Positions 36,282 through 46,160 of a DNA stretch of 64,000 nt are shown here, piece by piece. Made by a program: the position numbers and the translations under genes. How positions within the stretch are numbered: position 1 is the first letter of the stretch; every line of letters begins with the position of its first letter. The notes under the pieces were generated by a model. That model worked only from the letters and a program-made list of their open reading frames with translations, was not told the DNA's origin and searched no databases. Origin of the DNA: Flavobacteriales bacterium (lineage in GTDB: Bacteria; Bacteroidota; Bacteroidia; Flavobacteriales_F; PHOS-HE28); the NCBI GenBank assembly GCA_023382455.1, contig JAHDVX010000004.1, positions 17,922 to 81,921 on the forward strand. Direction: 5' to 3'.

Positions 36282-38726
36282 ATGCCCCTGTCCACCCGCA
36301 CCCTGGTTCTGTCCTTCATCCTGCTCGGATCCCACGCCGTTTCAGCGCAACCCTACCAGTTCGGTTGCCACTACTTCCGTACCCATCCCGGCACGGCGCC
36401 GGTGCCCACGGCTGAGCAGCGGGAGCTGATCGACGATATCATCGCGCGCAGCGATACCTTCAACATCCTTCACTACGACATCGCCATCGACGTCACCGAC
36501 TACACGGGGCAGCAGCTGAAAGCCGCCACCACGGTGACCTACACGCCGCTGATGGCGGGCCAGGACTTCATCCGATTCGAGCTCATGGGGCTGGAGGTGG
36601 ATTCGGTGACCTCGCCGCAAGGCCTGCTGGCCTTTGCGCACGACGGACAGACCCTGCGGGTGGACTTCGCCGCGCCGCCGGCCATGGGCGATACCGGGGC
36701 GCTCACCGTGCATTACCACGGCCACCCGGAGCGCGACCCGGAGTGGGGCGGCTTCTACTTCGAGAGCGGCTACATCTACAACCTGGGCATCGGCCTCAGC
36801 AGCATTCCGCCCAACTTCGGCAAGGTGTGGTACCCGTGCTTCGACTCCTTCGTGGAGCGGGCCACGTACACCTACCACGTGAAGAGCGCGGGCACCTTCC
36901 GCGCCCATTGCCAAGGCGACTTCCTGGGGGAAACGGCCCTGGGCGGCGACACCGTGGTGCGCACATTCACCATGGACCAGGACATCCCCACGCACCTCTC
37001 GGCCATCGCCGTGGCGGACTACCGGGACAGCAACCTGGTGCACACCGGCGCGTACGGCGACATCCCCGTGCGCCTCACGGCCAAGCCCTCCAAGCTCAAC
37101 GCCATGGTGGACAAGTTCGCCGACATCGGCGGGGCCATCGACGCCCTCGAGTTCTGGTACGGCCCCTACGGCTGGCAGCGCGTGGGCTACGTGCTCACCA
37201 CCGACGGCGCGCTGGAGATCCCCACCAACATCGCCTACCCGGACTTCATGACCTCGCAGGGGCTCTTCGAGAACCGGGGCCTCTTCTCCCACGAACTGGG
37301 CCACCATTGGTGGGGTGACATGGTGACGCCGCTCACCCAGCAGGACATGTGGCTGAAGGAAGGGCCGGCGGAGTACAGCGGGCACCTGGTGGAGGAATGG
37401 CTCTTCGGGGAGGAGGTCTTCCAGAACGTGGTGCGGGACAACCACTACTACGTGCTGCGGCAGGCCCACGTGCAGGACGGCGGCTTCCAGCCCCTCTCGC
37501 CCATGCCCGACCCGTACATCTACGGGCTCACCACCTACTACAAGGGCGCCTCGGTGATGCACAACCTGCGGGGCTACTTGGGCGACACGCTGTTCCGCCA
37601 GGGCATGCAAGACGTGCAGGTGCAGCACGCCTACGGCAACCTGGACGCGGCGGGTTTCCGCGATGCGCTGGAAGCCAGTACGGGATACGACCTGGACCCG
37701 TTCTTCGACGGGCAGGTGTTCGCCCCCGGCTTCTCGGTGTTCGTGGTGCAGTCACTGGCGGCACAGCCTTCCGGCGGAAGCTGGGCGGTGGACCTCGTGG
37801 TGAAGCAGAAGCTGCGCGGAACGGACGTTTTCCATGAGGCGGTGCCGCTGGATATCACCTTGGTGGGGGCCGACGGGCAACGCCAGGAGTACCGCGAGCC
37901 GGTGGGCGGCGAGTACACGGCACTGGCCCTCAACTGCGCCTTCGAGCCGGTGAGCGCCATACTGAACGGGCACGGCAAGTTGAACCAGGCGCGCACGGAC
38001 ATTGAGCGCACGCTGTTGCCGGGCGTAGCGCTGTCGGGGTCCCAGCCGCGGGTGGACTTCCGCCTCACGGTGGAGGAACTGGCCGACACGGCCACGGTGC
38101 GCATCGAGCACATCTGGGCAGCGCCGGAGGCCGACATGCTCGGGGCGGGTGTAAGCGAGATCTCCGGCACGCACTACTGGATCGTGGACGGGCTGTGGCC
38201 CGCAGGCACGCTGCTCAGCGGACGGGTGAGCTACGCGGCCCAGCCCACTTACTCGCTGGACCACGACATGCTGGGCACGGACGAGTCGGGCGTGATGCTG
38301 CTCTACCGCGCGAACGCGTTGCAGCCGTGGGAGGTTTACGCGCATCAGACGGTGAACGCGAACATCCTGACCAACGGCACGGGCTACATCGACATCGACA
38401 CGCTGCTGCAAGGGCAGTATGCCTTCGGCAAGGGCGTGTTCACGGGCATCGCGGCGATGGCTCCCTTGCCTACGGGGCTGCAGGTGCAGCCGGTGCCGGC
38501 CAAGGATCGGCTCACGGTGCACGGCCTGGCAGGCGTGGCCGGCCCGGTGCGGCTGGCCGTTTTCGATGCGCGCGGCGCGCAGGTGCTGGAACGGTCGCTG
38601 GTGCCTGCTGTGGATGGCCGTGCGGAGCTGGACGTATCGGCGCTGGTGCCTGGGACGTACGTGCTTCGGGCCACGGCGGCCGGTGGCGCACCGGCAGGCC
38701 GTGCCTTCTTCCTGGTGGCCCGGTAG
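36282..38726 (+). CDS. M1 family metallopeptidase with T9SS sorting domain
   Basis: HELGHHWWGDMVTP zinc motif; C-terminal VQPVPAKDRLTVHG... tail. Confidence 0.92.
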   Translation: MPLSTRTLVLSFILLGSHAVSAQPYQFGCHYFRTHPGTAPVPTAEQRELIDDIIARSDTFNILHYDIAIDVTDYTGQQLKAATTVTYTPLMAGQDFIRFELMGLEVDSVTSPQGLLAFAHDGQTLRVDFAAPPAMGDTGALTVHYHGHPERDPEWGGFYFESGYIYNLGIGLSSIPPNFGKVWYPCFDSFVERATYTYHVKSAGTFRAHCQGDFLGETALGGDTVVRTFTMDQDIPTHLSAIAVADYRDSNLVHTGAYGDIPVRLTAKPSKLNAMVDKFADIGGAIDALEFWYGPYGWQRVGYVLTTDGALEIPTNIAYPDFMTSQGLFENRGLFSHELGHHWWGDMVTPLTQQDMWLKEGPAEYSGHLVEEWLFGEEVFQNVVRDNHYYVLRQAHVQDGGFQPLSPMPDPYIYGLTTYYKGASVMHNLRGYLGDTLFRQGMQDVQVQHAYGNLDAAGFRDALEASTGYDLDPFFDGQVFAPGFSVFVVQSLAAQPSGGSWAVDLVVKQKLRGTDVFHEAVPLDITLVGADGQRQEYREPVGGEYTALALNCAFEPVSAILNGHGKLNQARTDIERTLLPGVALSGSQPRVDFRLTVEELADTATVRIEHIWAAPEADMLGAGVSEISGTHYWIVDGLWPAGTLLSGRVSYAAQPTYSLDHDMLGTDESGVMLLYRANALQPWEVYAHQTVNANILTNGTGYIDIDTLLQGQYAFGKGVFTGIAAMAPLPTGLQVQPVPAKDRLTVHGLAGVAGPVRLAVFDARGAQVLERSLVPAVDGRAELDVSALVPGTYVLRATAAGGAPAGRAFFLVAR

Positions 38727-38734
38727 GCGGCCGC

Positions 38735-39649
38735 TCACCCTCGGCCGGCCTTGGCCCTGGGGTGGAAGCGCATGATGTTGCTGCGCAGGTACTCGCGGTC
38801 CAGGTGGGTGTAGATCTCCGTGGTGGTGATGCTGGCGTGGCCGAGCATCTCCTGCACGGCGCGCAGGTCGGCGCCGCCCTCCACCAGGTGGGTGGCGAAC
38901 GAGTGGCGGAAGGTGTGCGGGCTGATCGATTTGCGGATGCCCGCCTTGGCGGCCAGGTCCTTCACCAGCTTGAACACCCACACGCGGGAAAGTGCCGCAC
39001 CGCGGGCGTTGAGGAAAAGAATGTCCTCGGCGTCGGGCTGAACAGGCAGGTGCAGGCGCTCATGGCTGCGCCACACCTCGATGCGCCCAATGGCCTGCGG
39101 CCCGATGGGCACCAGGCGCTCCTTGTCGCCCTTGCCCATCACGCGGATGAAGCCTTCGCCCAGGTGCAGGCGGCTGATGCGAAGACCGCACAGCTCGCTT
39201 ACGCGCAGCCCGCAGCTGTAGAGGGTTTCCAAGATGGCCTGGTCGCGGTGGGCCAGGGGCCTGGAGAGGTCGATGGCGGCGATCATGGCATCGATCTCCT
39301 CCAGGTGGAGGAAGTCCGGCAGATGCCTGCCGGTGCGCGGGCTTTCGAGCAGCTCGGTGGGGTCCTGGTCCAGGCGGCGCTCCCTGCGCAGCTGCTTGTA
39401 GAAGCCGCGGATGGCGCTGGTGAGGCGGGCCTGGCTGGTGGCCTTCAGGCCGCGCTTGGCCTGATCGGTCACGAAGGCTTGAAGGTCCTCCAGCTGCAGG
39501 GCTTCCGGCAGCAGGGGCGGTGTGTGGCCCTCGGCGAAGTTGCGCAGTTTGGCCAGGTCGCGCAGGTAGGCGGCCACGGTGCGTTCGCTCAGGCCGCGCT
39601 CCAGGCGGAGGTGCACCCGGAAGTCGGTGAGGGCCTGCTTCCATGCCAT
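38735..39649 (-). CDS. xerD: site-specific tyrosine recombinase XerD
   Basis: SPHTFRHSFATHLVEGGADLRAVQEMLGHASITTTEIYTHLDREYLR. Confidence 0.95.
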   Translation of the reverse strand: MAWKQALTDFRVHLRLERGLSERTVAAYLRDLAKLRNFAEGHTPPLLPEALQLEDLQAFVTDQAKRGLKATSQARLTSAIRGFYKQLRRERRLDQDPTELLESPRTGRHLPDFLHLEEIDAMIAAIDLSRPLAHRDQAILETLYSCGLRVSELCGLRISRLHLGEGFIRVMGKGDKERLVPIGPQAIGRIEVWRSHERLHLPVQPDAEDILFLNARGAALSRVWVFKLVKDLAAKAGIRKSISPHTFRHSFATHLVEGGADLRAVQEMLGHASITTTEIYTHLDREYLRSNIMRFHPRAKAGRG

Positions 39650-39714
39650 GGGGCAAAGATCTTGCGCGGGCCAGTGCCTCCAACGCGGGGGAATCGCCAC
39701 TTTTGCGCAACGCC

Positions 39715-40140
39715 ATGCACATCCGCATCATCAACGGCCCCAACTTGGACCGGTTGGGCGAGCGCGAGCCGGAGCACTACGGCACGGAGCCTTTTCCGGC
39801 GTTCCTGGAACGCTTGCAAGCCGCGTACCCGGCGCACCGGATCAGCCTGTTCCAGAGCAACCACGAGGGGGAGCTGATCGAGGCGCTGCGCGCGGCGGAC
39901 GGCCCGGACAGCGGGGTGGTGCTGAACGCGGGGGGCTACACGCACACGAGCGTGGCCATCCGCGATGCGCTGGCGCTGATGCGTGCGCCGGTGGTGGAAG
40001 TGCACGTGAGCAACGTGCTGGCACGCGAGGAGTTCCGGCACCGCTCGCTTACGGCGGTGCACTGCGTGGGGGTGATCTCGGGCTTCGGGCTGGAGGGTTA
40101 CCGCCTGGCGGTGGATCATCTGGTGCGTCGCGCCGGCTGA
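39715..40140 (+). CDS. aroQ: type II 3-dehydroquinate dehydratase
   Basis: MHIRIINGPNLDRLGEREPEHYG; NAGGYTHTSVAIRDAL; EVHVSNVLAREEFRHRS. Confidence 0.97.
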   Translation: MHIRIINGPNLDRLGEREPEHYGTEPFPAFLERLQAAYPAHRISLFQSNHEGELIEALRAADGPDSGVVLNAGGYTHTSVAIRDALALMRAPVVEVHVSNVLAREEFRHRSLTAVHCVGVISGFGLEGYRLAVDHLVRRAG

Positions 40141-41165
40141 TTGAATGCGGCGGGGTCCAGGTCGGTGAAGCGGCGCCAGCCCAGGATGTAGCGGTCGTAG
40201 GCGATGCTGCGGTGGTACATGCCCGTGAGGTCGGGGTTGCGCTCGGCGCGCCGCAGGCGCCCGCGCTCCCGCACCAGGCGCGGCATCCAGCGCAGGAAGC
40301 GGCGGTGGGCGCGGCCCACCTGCCAGGCATGCGCCGCGTGGCCCTCGGCCAGGAATTTGAGCGCCGCGAAGACATCGAGGGTGAGGCGGTGCACGATGCG
40401 GGCGTAGATCCAGCGCGAGTTCAGGTGCTTGGTGAGGACGGCGAGGCTGTTGCGGAAATTGAGGTAGGTCTTGCGCGGGTCTCCGTAACCGAGGGCGCCG
40501 CCGCCCACGTGGTGCACGGCCACGGCGCTGGTGTAGCCGATGCGCCAGCCCTGGCGGCGCAAGGTCCAGCAGAGGTCGATCTCCTCCATGTGCGCGAAAA
40601 GCGCCTCGTCGAAACCGCCGGCACCATGGAAGGCCTCGGCACGCACCATCAGGCAGGCGCCGGTGGCCCAGAACACGTCGCGGTCATCGTTGTACTGGCC
40701 GTGGTCCTCCTCCGTCAGTTCAAAGATGCGTCCGCGGCAGAAGGGATACCCGTTGCGGTCGATGAACCCGCCGGCGGCACCGGCATGCTCGAAGGTGTTC
40801 GGGTTGCGGTGGCTGAGCACCTTGGGCTGGCAGGCAGCCATGTCGGGCCGGGCCTCCAGGTGCGTGCGCAGGGCGGCGGCCCATCCGGGCGGCACCTCCA
40901 CATCGGAGTTCAGCAGCACGTAGTACTTGGCCTGGACCTGCTTCAGGGCGGCGTTGTAGCCTCCGGCGAAACCGGTGTTGGCGGGCATGGCGATCACCTC
41001 GGCCTGGGGCGCGTTGCGGCGCAGCCAATCCAGGGAGTCGTCGGTGCTGCCGTTATCGGCCACGATCACACGGGCATCGCTCCCGGTGTTGGCCACCACG
41101 CGCGGCAGGAACTGCTCCAGCCAGCGCCGGCCGTTCCAGTTCAAGATCACCACCGCCGTGTCCAT
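40116..41165 (-). CDS. glycosyltransferase family 2 protein
   Basis: VVILNWNGRRWLEQFLPRVV, ADNGSTDDSLDWL, LLNSDVEVPPGW. Confidence 0.95.
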   Translation of the reverse strand: MDTAVVILNWNGRRWLEQFLPRVVANTGSDARVIVADNGSTDDSLDWLRRNAPQAEVIAMPANTGFAGGYNAALKQVQAKYYVLLNSDVEVPPGWAAALRTHLEARPDMAACQPKVLSHRNPNTFEHAGAAGGFIDRNGYPFCRGRIFELTEEDHGQYNDDRDVFWATGACLMVRAEAFHGAGGFDEALFAHMEEIDLCWTLRRQGWRIGYTSAVAVHHVGGGALGYGDPRKTYLNFRNSLAVLTKHLNSRWIYARIVHRLTLDVFAALKFLAEGHAAHAWQVGRAHRRFLRWMPRLVRERGRLRRAERNPDLTGMYHRSIAYDRYILGWRRFTDLDPAAFNQPARRTR

Positions 41166-41303
41166 TCCGCCATTTCGTGCTTTGCGTGCCGCGCAAAAAT
41201 GGGGAAGAACCCTTGGCTGGTCATGTGAAAAAATGGTGCAATGGCGACCGAGTGCCGGAGCACGGGCCGGGATGCGACCATGCGAATGCCCGGCCCGTGA
41301 ACC

Positions 41304-43754
41304 TCACCGGGGCCTCCGGCTGCCGGAGGAACCGCCGCTGCCGCCATGGCTTGGCGTGGTGCTGCGCCCGGGGGAGGAAGGAGCCGGGCGCGTGGAGGGC
41401 GCCGACCGGGTGGGGGCGGAGGGTGCCACGGTGCGGGGTGCGCGGGGCGCCGGGGCGGTGGATGGTTGGCGGTCGTTCTGGTAACCGCGGTAATCATCCA
41501 CGCGCTGCTCGCCGCGCATCCGCTCGCGCTGGATCTCGCGCGGGTCCGGCTGGGCGGGCCGTGAGGGCTCGCGCACCGCGGGTGAGGTCGGCTGTGTGCC
41601 GGGTGCGGTCCTGCCGGGTGCGGCGTTGCTACGGTCCGTACCCCGCGTATCACCGGCCTGCGGCGTGCGGTTTCCGGGCTGTGTTACCGGCCGCCATTGG
41701 CCATCGCGCAACTCCTCCGTGCGCCCTTGCTCGATGCGGTACACGTTCCCTTGGCGGTCCGTGAAGTGGTCGCCCGCTATCACCCGTCCGCCGCGGGTCG
41801 CGTTGTCCCTGGCGGCAGTTGGCACCGTTCCGGCCGTACCCCGGGTGGCAGGCCTGGCGGCGATGGTGGTGGGGGTGACGCCCCTGGTCCGGTGGTTGGT
41901 GTAGAGGTCGGTGGTGCGGGCAGGGCTCACATCGGTGAGCCGACCGGTGGTGCCGGTACGCTGGGCCATGCCTGGCCGGTGGCCGTAGTAGCCGCCGTAG
42001 TGGCCCGGCACGTAGTGGCCGTGCCAATAATGGTCATGTCCGTACCAGGTGGCGATCGGCGGGCAGTAGGCGTAGGGCCCCCACCAACCCCAGGAGTAGG
42101 GCCGGTAGTAGCCGTAGTAGGTCCAGCCGGGGTAGAACCAGTTGAATCCCCAACGGGCACCGAATCCCCAGCCGTACCAGGGGTTGTAGGTGAAGCCGAA
42201 GCCCCAGGTGTAAGGCCGCGGGTACCAGTAGTGGCTGTGCCACGGCTCGTAGTAGAAGCCGGTGCCGTAGATCACGGTGCCGCCCTGCACGTAGGAGCCC
42301 AGGTATCCGGGGGTGTAGCCGATGAAGACCACGTCCGGCGTATGGTCGTAGATGTAGACGTAGCGCACGCGGTAGTTGGGGTCGGAGGGCGGTATGTCGT
42401 TCACCTCGCCGGGCACGCGCGTGCTCACGGTCCAAGGCCCGTCGGGGGTATCGCCCTCGAACCAGACGGCGTTGTCCACCACATAGTAGCGTCCGTGGAT
42501 GCGCAGCACCGTGGTGCTGGCGTTGGCGGCGGCGAAGACGTCGGTGCCGGCGATGCGGCGGAACTCGGGTGCGCCGTCATAGGTCACGGTCACCGTGGCA
42601 GTGCGGCGGTCCACCTGGGCGGTTTGCGGGATGCTGGCGTCACGGACGGCCTCGCGGGCCTGGTCGGTGCCGGCCACGTGGGCCAGGATGCCGTCCTTGG
42701 CGGAGCCTTCCGGCACCTGGGCGAAGCCGGCGGGCAGCGCATCGGGCGCCACATAGCGCCAAGGGCCGTTGCGGAGGTCCTTGGTGGCATACCAGCGTCC
42801 GGAGGCGAGCAGGTAGTATTCCTGCGTGGGGATGTCCAGGAAGAGGTCGTTGTCCGTGTTGGTCACGTACATCAGCGAACTGTTGCTATAGGGCTCGAGT
42901 TGCGGAGGCCCGTTGAGGTCCAGCAGCACGGCGGGCTTGGTGGAAACCACCACCTCGGGCACCAGCCCCTGCGGGCGCTCGGCCGTGTAGGAGCTGTCCA
43001 CCTTGGCGGCAAGTTGCTGCAGGTAGGCGGGGGCTTTGGATTCATTGGTCCAAGGGCCGGTGGCGGCGGGAGCGCTGTACCAAAGGCCGGAGCCGTATAG
43101 CCAGTAGGCCTTGCCGTCCACGCACACCAGGAAGAAGGGCGTGTTCACCACCCGCTCCACGTTGGGTGCGGAAGCGGCATAGACCGGGTCGTTGTTGATC
43201 TCCGCGGCCTTCACAGGGGAGAGCACGGGATTGCCGTCGATGTAGAGCAGGATGCCGGGCTTCTCGCTGTAGATGATCTCGGGCGGCGTGTTGTTGTAGC
43301 CGTTGTCCGCCTGTTTCTCCTGCTCGAGTGCGGCCACCAGCCAGTCGATGTCCACCGGCGGGGCGTTGCGCGCGATGCCCTCGGAGAGCATGGCGATCAC
43401 CCGTGATCGTTCGGCCTCATCGGTGATGCCCGGGAAGCGGGCATCGGTCACCTTGAAGCTGGAGAGGGTGCCCATGCGGGTGGAGCGGTCCACGGCGAGC
43501 AGGCCGTTTCCCCAGATGGCGCCGAACAGCGGGCTGCTGTCCTGCGGGCGCTGGAGCGCCACGGCGGCACGGGCGGTGAAGCTGGTGCCGTCGAAGGATT
43601 CGGGCTGGGGCTTGAACACCTGCACCTGGTCCTGGCCGGAAGTGAAGACCAAGGGCCAATTATCGGACCGTTCCTGGGCGTCAATCCGTGGCGTGATCCA
43701 CAGGGCTGCCGCGATCATGGCGATCCGCTGGAGGGTGAAGCTTGCTCGGTTCAT
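41304..43754 (-). CDS. large secreted protein with Tyr/Trp/Gly-rich middle and Pro/Arg-rich C-terminus
   Basis: Signal peptide; YYEPWHSHYWYPRPYTWGFGFTYNPWYGWGFGARWGFNWFYPGW; no confident family. Confidence 0.75.
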   Translation of the reverse strand: MNRASFTLQRIAMIAAALWITPRIDAQERSDNWPLVFTSGQDQVQVFKPQPESFDGTSFTARAAVALQRPQDSSPLFGAIWGNGLLAVDRSTRMGTLSSFKVTDARFPGITDEAERSRVIAMLSEGIARNAPPVDIDWLVAALEQEKQADNGYNNTPPEIIYSEKPGILLYIDGNPVLSPVKAAEINNDPVYAASAPNVERVVNTPFFLVCVDGKAYWLYGSGLWYSAPAATGPWTNESKAPAYLQQLAAKVDSSYTAERPQGLVPEVVVSTKPAVLLDLNGPPQLEPYSNSSLMYVTNTDNDLFLDIPTQEYYLLASGRWYATKDLRNGPWRYVAPDALPAGFAQVPEGSAKDGILAHVAGTDQAREAVRDASIPQTAQVDRRTATVTVTYDGAPEFRRIAGTDVFAAANASTTVLRIHGRYYVVDNAVWFEGDTPDGPWTVSTRVPGEVNDIPPSDPNYRVRYVYIYDHTPDVVFIGYTPGYLGSYVQGGTVIYGTGFYYEPWHSHYWYPRPYTWGFGFTYNPWYGWGFGARWGFNWFYPGWTYYGYYRPYSWGWWGPYAYCPPIATWYGHDHYWHGHYVPGHYGGYYGHRPGMAQRTGTTGRLTDVSPARTTDLYTNHRTRGVTPTTIAARPATRGTAGTVPTAARDNATRGGRVIAGDHFTDRQGNVYRIEQGRTEELRDGQWRPVTQPGNRTPQAGDTRGTDRSNAAPGRTAPGTQPTSPAVREPSRPAQPDPREIQRERMRGEQRVDDYRGYQNDRQPSTAPAPRAPRTVAPSAPTRSAPSTRPAPSSPGRSTTPSHGGSGGSSGSRRPR

Positions 43755-43927
43755 GGTATGAAGACTTGTTGGCCGTTGATCAACCGGCCAAGATCCGTGC
43801 CAGTTTCGGCATTGGCAGCGGCCAGGGTGAAGTGGTGCTTCAAATGGTCCTATCAGGCGGTTTCACGGCCTGCCGAAAGGACGGGGAAGAGGCCTGTAGG
43901 TTTGATCCAGCACGGGCCGGAGGCCGT

Positions 43928-45409
43928 TCAGCGACGTTCGAGGCAGGCCACGTTCTCCACATGGGCGGTGTGGGGGAACATGTCCACCGGCTGCACGGCG
44001 GCGACGCGGTACAGGTCGTTGAGCAAGGCCAGGTCGCGGGCCTGGGTGGCGGGGTTGCAGCTGACGTAGACCACGCGGGGCGGGGCCATCTCGCGGATCC
44101 GTTGCACCACGGCCTCGTGCATGCCGGCGCGTGGCGGGTCGGTCACCAGCACATCGGGCTTGCCGTGGCGCTCGATGAAGCCGGCATTGAGCAGGTCCTT
44201 CAGGTCGCCGGCCTCAAAGGCCACGTTGCCGATGCCGTTGAGCCCGGCATTGGCGTGGGCATCGGCGATGGCCTCGGGCACGATCTCCGCGCCGGTCACG
44301 TGGGCGCAATGGCGCGCCAGGAAGAGGGAGATGCTGCCCGCCCCGCAGTAGAGGTCGTACACGCGCTCATCCCCCCTCAGCTTGGCCCAGTCGCGCACCA
44401 GCTCGTACATCGCCAGCGTCTGCGCGGGGTTGGTCTGGAAGAAGCTCTTGGGCCCGATGCGGAACCGCAGCGGGTCGAAGCCGGCATCGGGCAGCTGCTC
44501 GATGATGTGGTCCCGGCCGTGGAATACCTGGATGTCCAGGTCCCAGATGGTGTCGTTCTTCTTGGGGTTGATGCACCAAAGCAGTGCGGTGATGCCGGGA
44601 AACTCGTGGAGGATCGCGGAGAGCAATGCTTCGCGCGCGGGGGTGTCCTCATGGCCGAAGGCCAGCAGCACCATGGTCTCTCCGGTGGTGGTGGTGCGGA
44701 TGGTGAGCGTGCGCAACCAGCCCTGGTGTTGCCGGATGTTGTAGTGGTCCAGTCCGTGCTTGGCGGAGTAGGCGCGGATGAAGTTGCGGATGGCGTCGCT
44801 GGGCTCGGGCTGCAGCCAGCATTCGCTGATGTCGAGCACCTTGTCGAAGCGCCCGGGCAGGTGGTAGCCCACGGCCTTCCGTTCGTTGATGCGCCCTCCG
44901 GCCGCGAGCTCCTCCTGCGTGAACCAGCGCTGGTCGCTGAAGGTGTACTCCAGTTTGTTCCGGTAGAAACGGGTGGCTTTGGCGGCCAGCGTCGGTGGCA
45001 CCTCGGGCAGCTCCAGGCCGCCGATGCGTTCCAGATTGTCGATCACCTCCTGCCGTTTCCAGTCGGTCTGCGCGGCGTATTCCAGGTGCTGCCAGGTGCA
45101 CCCCCCGCAGGTGCCGAAGTGCTTGCAGAACGGCACGGCCCGTTGCGGCGAGGGCGTGATCAGGCGCTCCACCCGGGCCTCTGCCAGGTTTTTCTTCTTG
45201 CGGGTGATCCGCAGGTCGGCCACATCGCCGGGCACGGCGCCTTCCACAAATACCACCAGGCCGTCCACCTTGGCCAAGGCCTTTCCCTTGGCGCCCACGC
45301 CGGAGATGGCGGCACCTTCCAGCACGGGCAGTTCCTTGGGGACATGTCGGCGTGGCGGCCGCCCGTGGGCGCGGCCCGGTGCAAGTCCTTCGGTGGTGCG
45401 GTCTTCCAT
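43928..45409 (-). CDS. rlmD: 23S rRNA (uracil(1939)-C(5))-methyltransferase RlmD
   Basis: CKHFGTCGGCTWQHLEYAAQ Fe-S cluster motif, DLYCGAGSISLFLA, TDPPRAGMHEAV, YVSCNPATQARDL. Confidence 0.95.
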   Translation of the reverse strand: MEDRTTEGLAPGRAHGRPPRRHVPKELPVLEGAAISGVGAKGKALAKVDGLVVFVEGAVPGDVADLRITRKKKNLAEARVERLITPSPQRAVPFCKHFGTCGGCTWQHLEYAAQTDWKRQEVIDNLERIGGLELPEVPPTLAAKATRFYRNKLEYTFSDQRWFTQEELAAGGRINERKAVGYHLPGRFDKVLDISECWLQPEPSDAIRNFIRAYSAKHGLDHYNIRQHQGWLRTLTIRTTTTGETMVLLAFGHEDTPAREALLSAILHEFPGITALLWCINPKKNDTIWDLDIQVFHGRDHIIEQLPDAGFDPLRFRIGPKSFFQTNPAQTLAMYELVRDWAKLRGDERVYDLYCGAGSISLFLARHCAHVTGAEIVPEAIADAHANAGLNGIGNVAFEAGDLKDLLNAGFIERHGKPDVLVTDPPRAGMHEAVVQRIREMAPPRVVYVSCNPATQARDLALLNDLYRVAAVQPVDMFPHTAHVENVACLERR

Positions 45410-45435
45410 GGCCGGGATCAAACGGGCGTCCGTCC

Positions 45436-46065
45436 TCACTGTTTCTTGAATTTCCCGGCTTTCCAGGCTTGCACGAACTGGGCCCAGGCGATGGGGTTGA
45501 AGAGGTTCACCGTGGGGGCCATGCCCTGATTGTAGATGCGCGTGTTCTCCATCGCCACCTGGTAGTGTGCGGCCAGGCCGGCATCGGGCGGCAGGTTTTC
45601 CATCCGCTGCATGGCCTCGGCGGAGTTCAGGTGTTTCAGGGCGCGCTGGTAGTCGTCATCCGAGAGCGAGAGCGCGAGGAAGGCTTCGCGGAACTGCTCC
45701 TTGCTGGGCCAAGGATACACTTCGAGGGGCCGCAGCATCACGGTGTCCGGTGTGAGCACGTGGATCATGGAATACTTGCTTTCGTGCAGCGAATCGGGGA
45801 TGGCGTACTGGCCGCGCTTGAAACCCACGGCGGCGAACTCAATGGTGTCGCCGGCCTGGGCCACGAAGCTGAAGTAGCCGTACACGTCGCTGATGGTGCC
45901 GCGGTAGCTGCCGCGCGTGAGAATGCTGGTGAAGGGTACGGGTTCCAGGCTGTCGCCGGTGACCACCACGCCGCTGAACTGGACCAGCTTGCGGTCCTTG
46001 GGCTGTTGCGCCCGGACGTGGCCGCAAAGAACGAGGAGCAGGGAAAGGGCGAGGATCAGGCGCAT
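45436..46065 (-). CDS. secreted protein with carboxypeptidase-like regulatory domain
   Basis: MRLILALSLLLVLCGHVRAQ signal; FSGVVVTGDSLEPVPFTSILTRGSYRGTISDVYGYFSF. Confidence 0.8.
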   Translation of the reverse strand: MRLILALSLLLVLCGHVRAQQPKDRKLVQFSGVVVTGDSLEPVPFTSILTRGSYRGTISDVYGYFSFVAQAGDTIEFAAVGFKRGQYAIPDSLHESKYSMIHVLTPDTVMLRPLEVYPWPSKEQFREAFLALSLSDDDYQRALKHLNSAEAMQRMENLPPDAGLAAHYQVAMENTRIYNQGMAPTVNLFNPIAWAQFVQAWKAGKFKKQ

Positions 46066-46160
46066 GGCACAAAAGTAGCGGTGCGGGGGTGCACCATCCG
46101 CCAAAAGACATGCCACCACCGTGCTTGGTGCCGTATGCCCTGCGCGAATACCTTGGCGGC

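Noticed and set aside
38735-39649. XerD as a mobile-element integrase
   Set aside because: Length and motifs fit the chromosomal XerD housekeeping recombinase between core genes; no cargo nearby.
43769-43791. Palindrome TTGGCCGTTGATCAACCGGCCAA upstream of the 41304-43754 gene as an operator
   Set aside because: Short, with a mismatch in one arm and no second site or regulator context; too weak to support.
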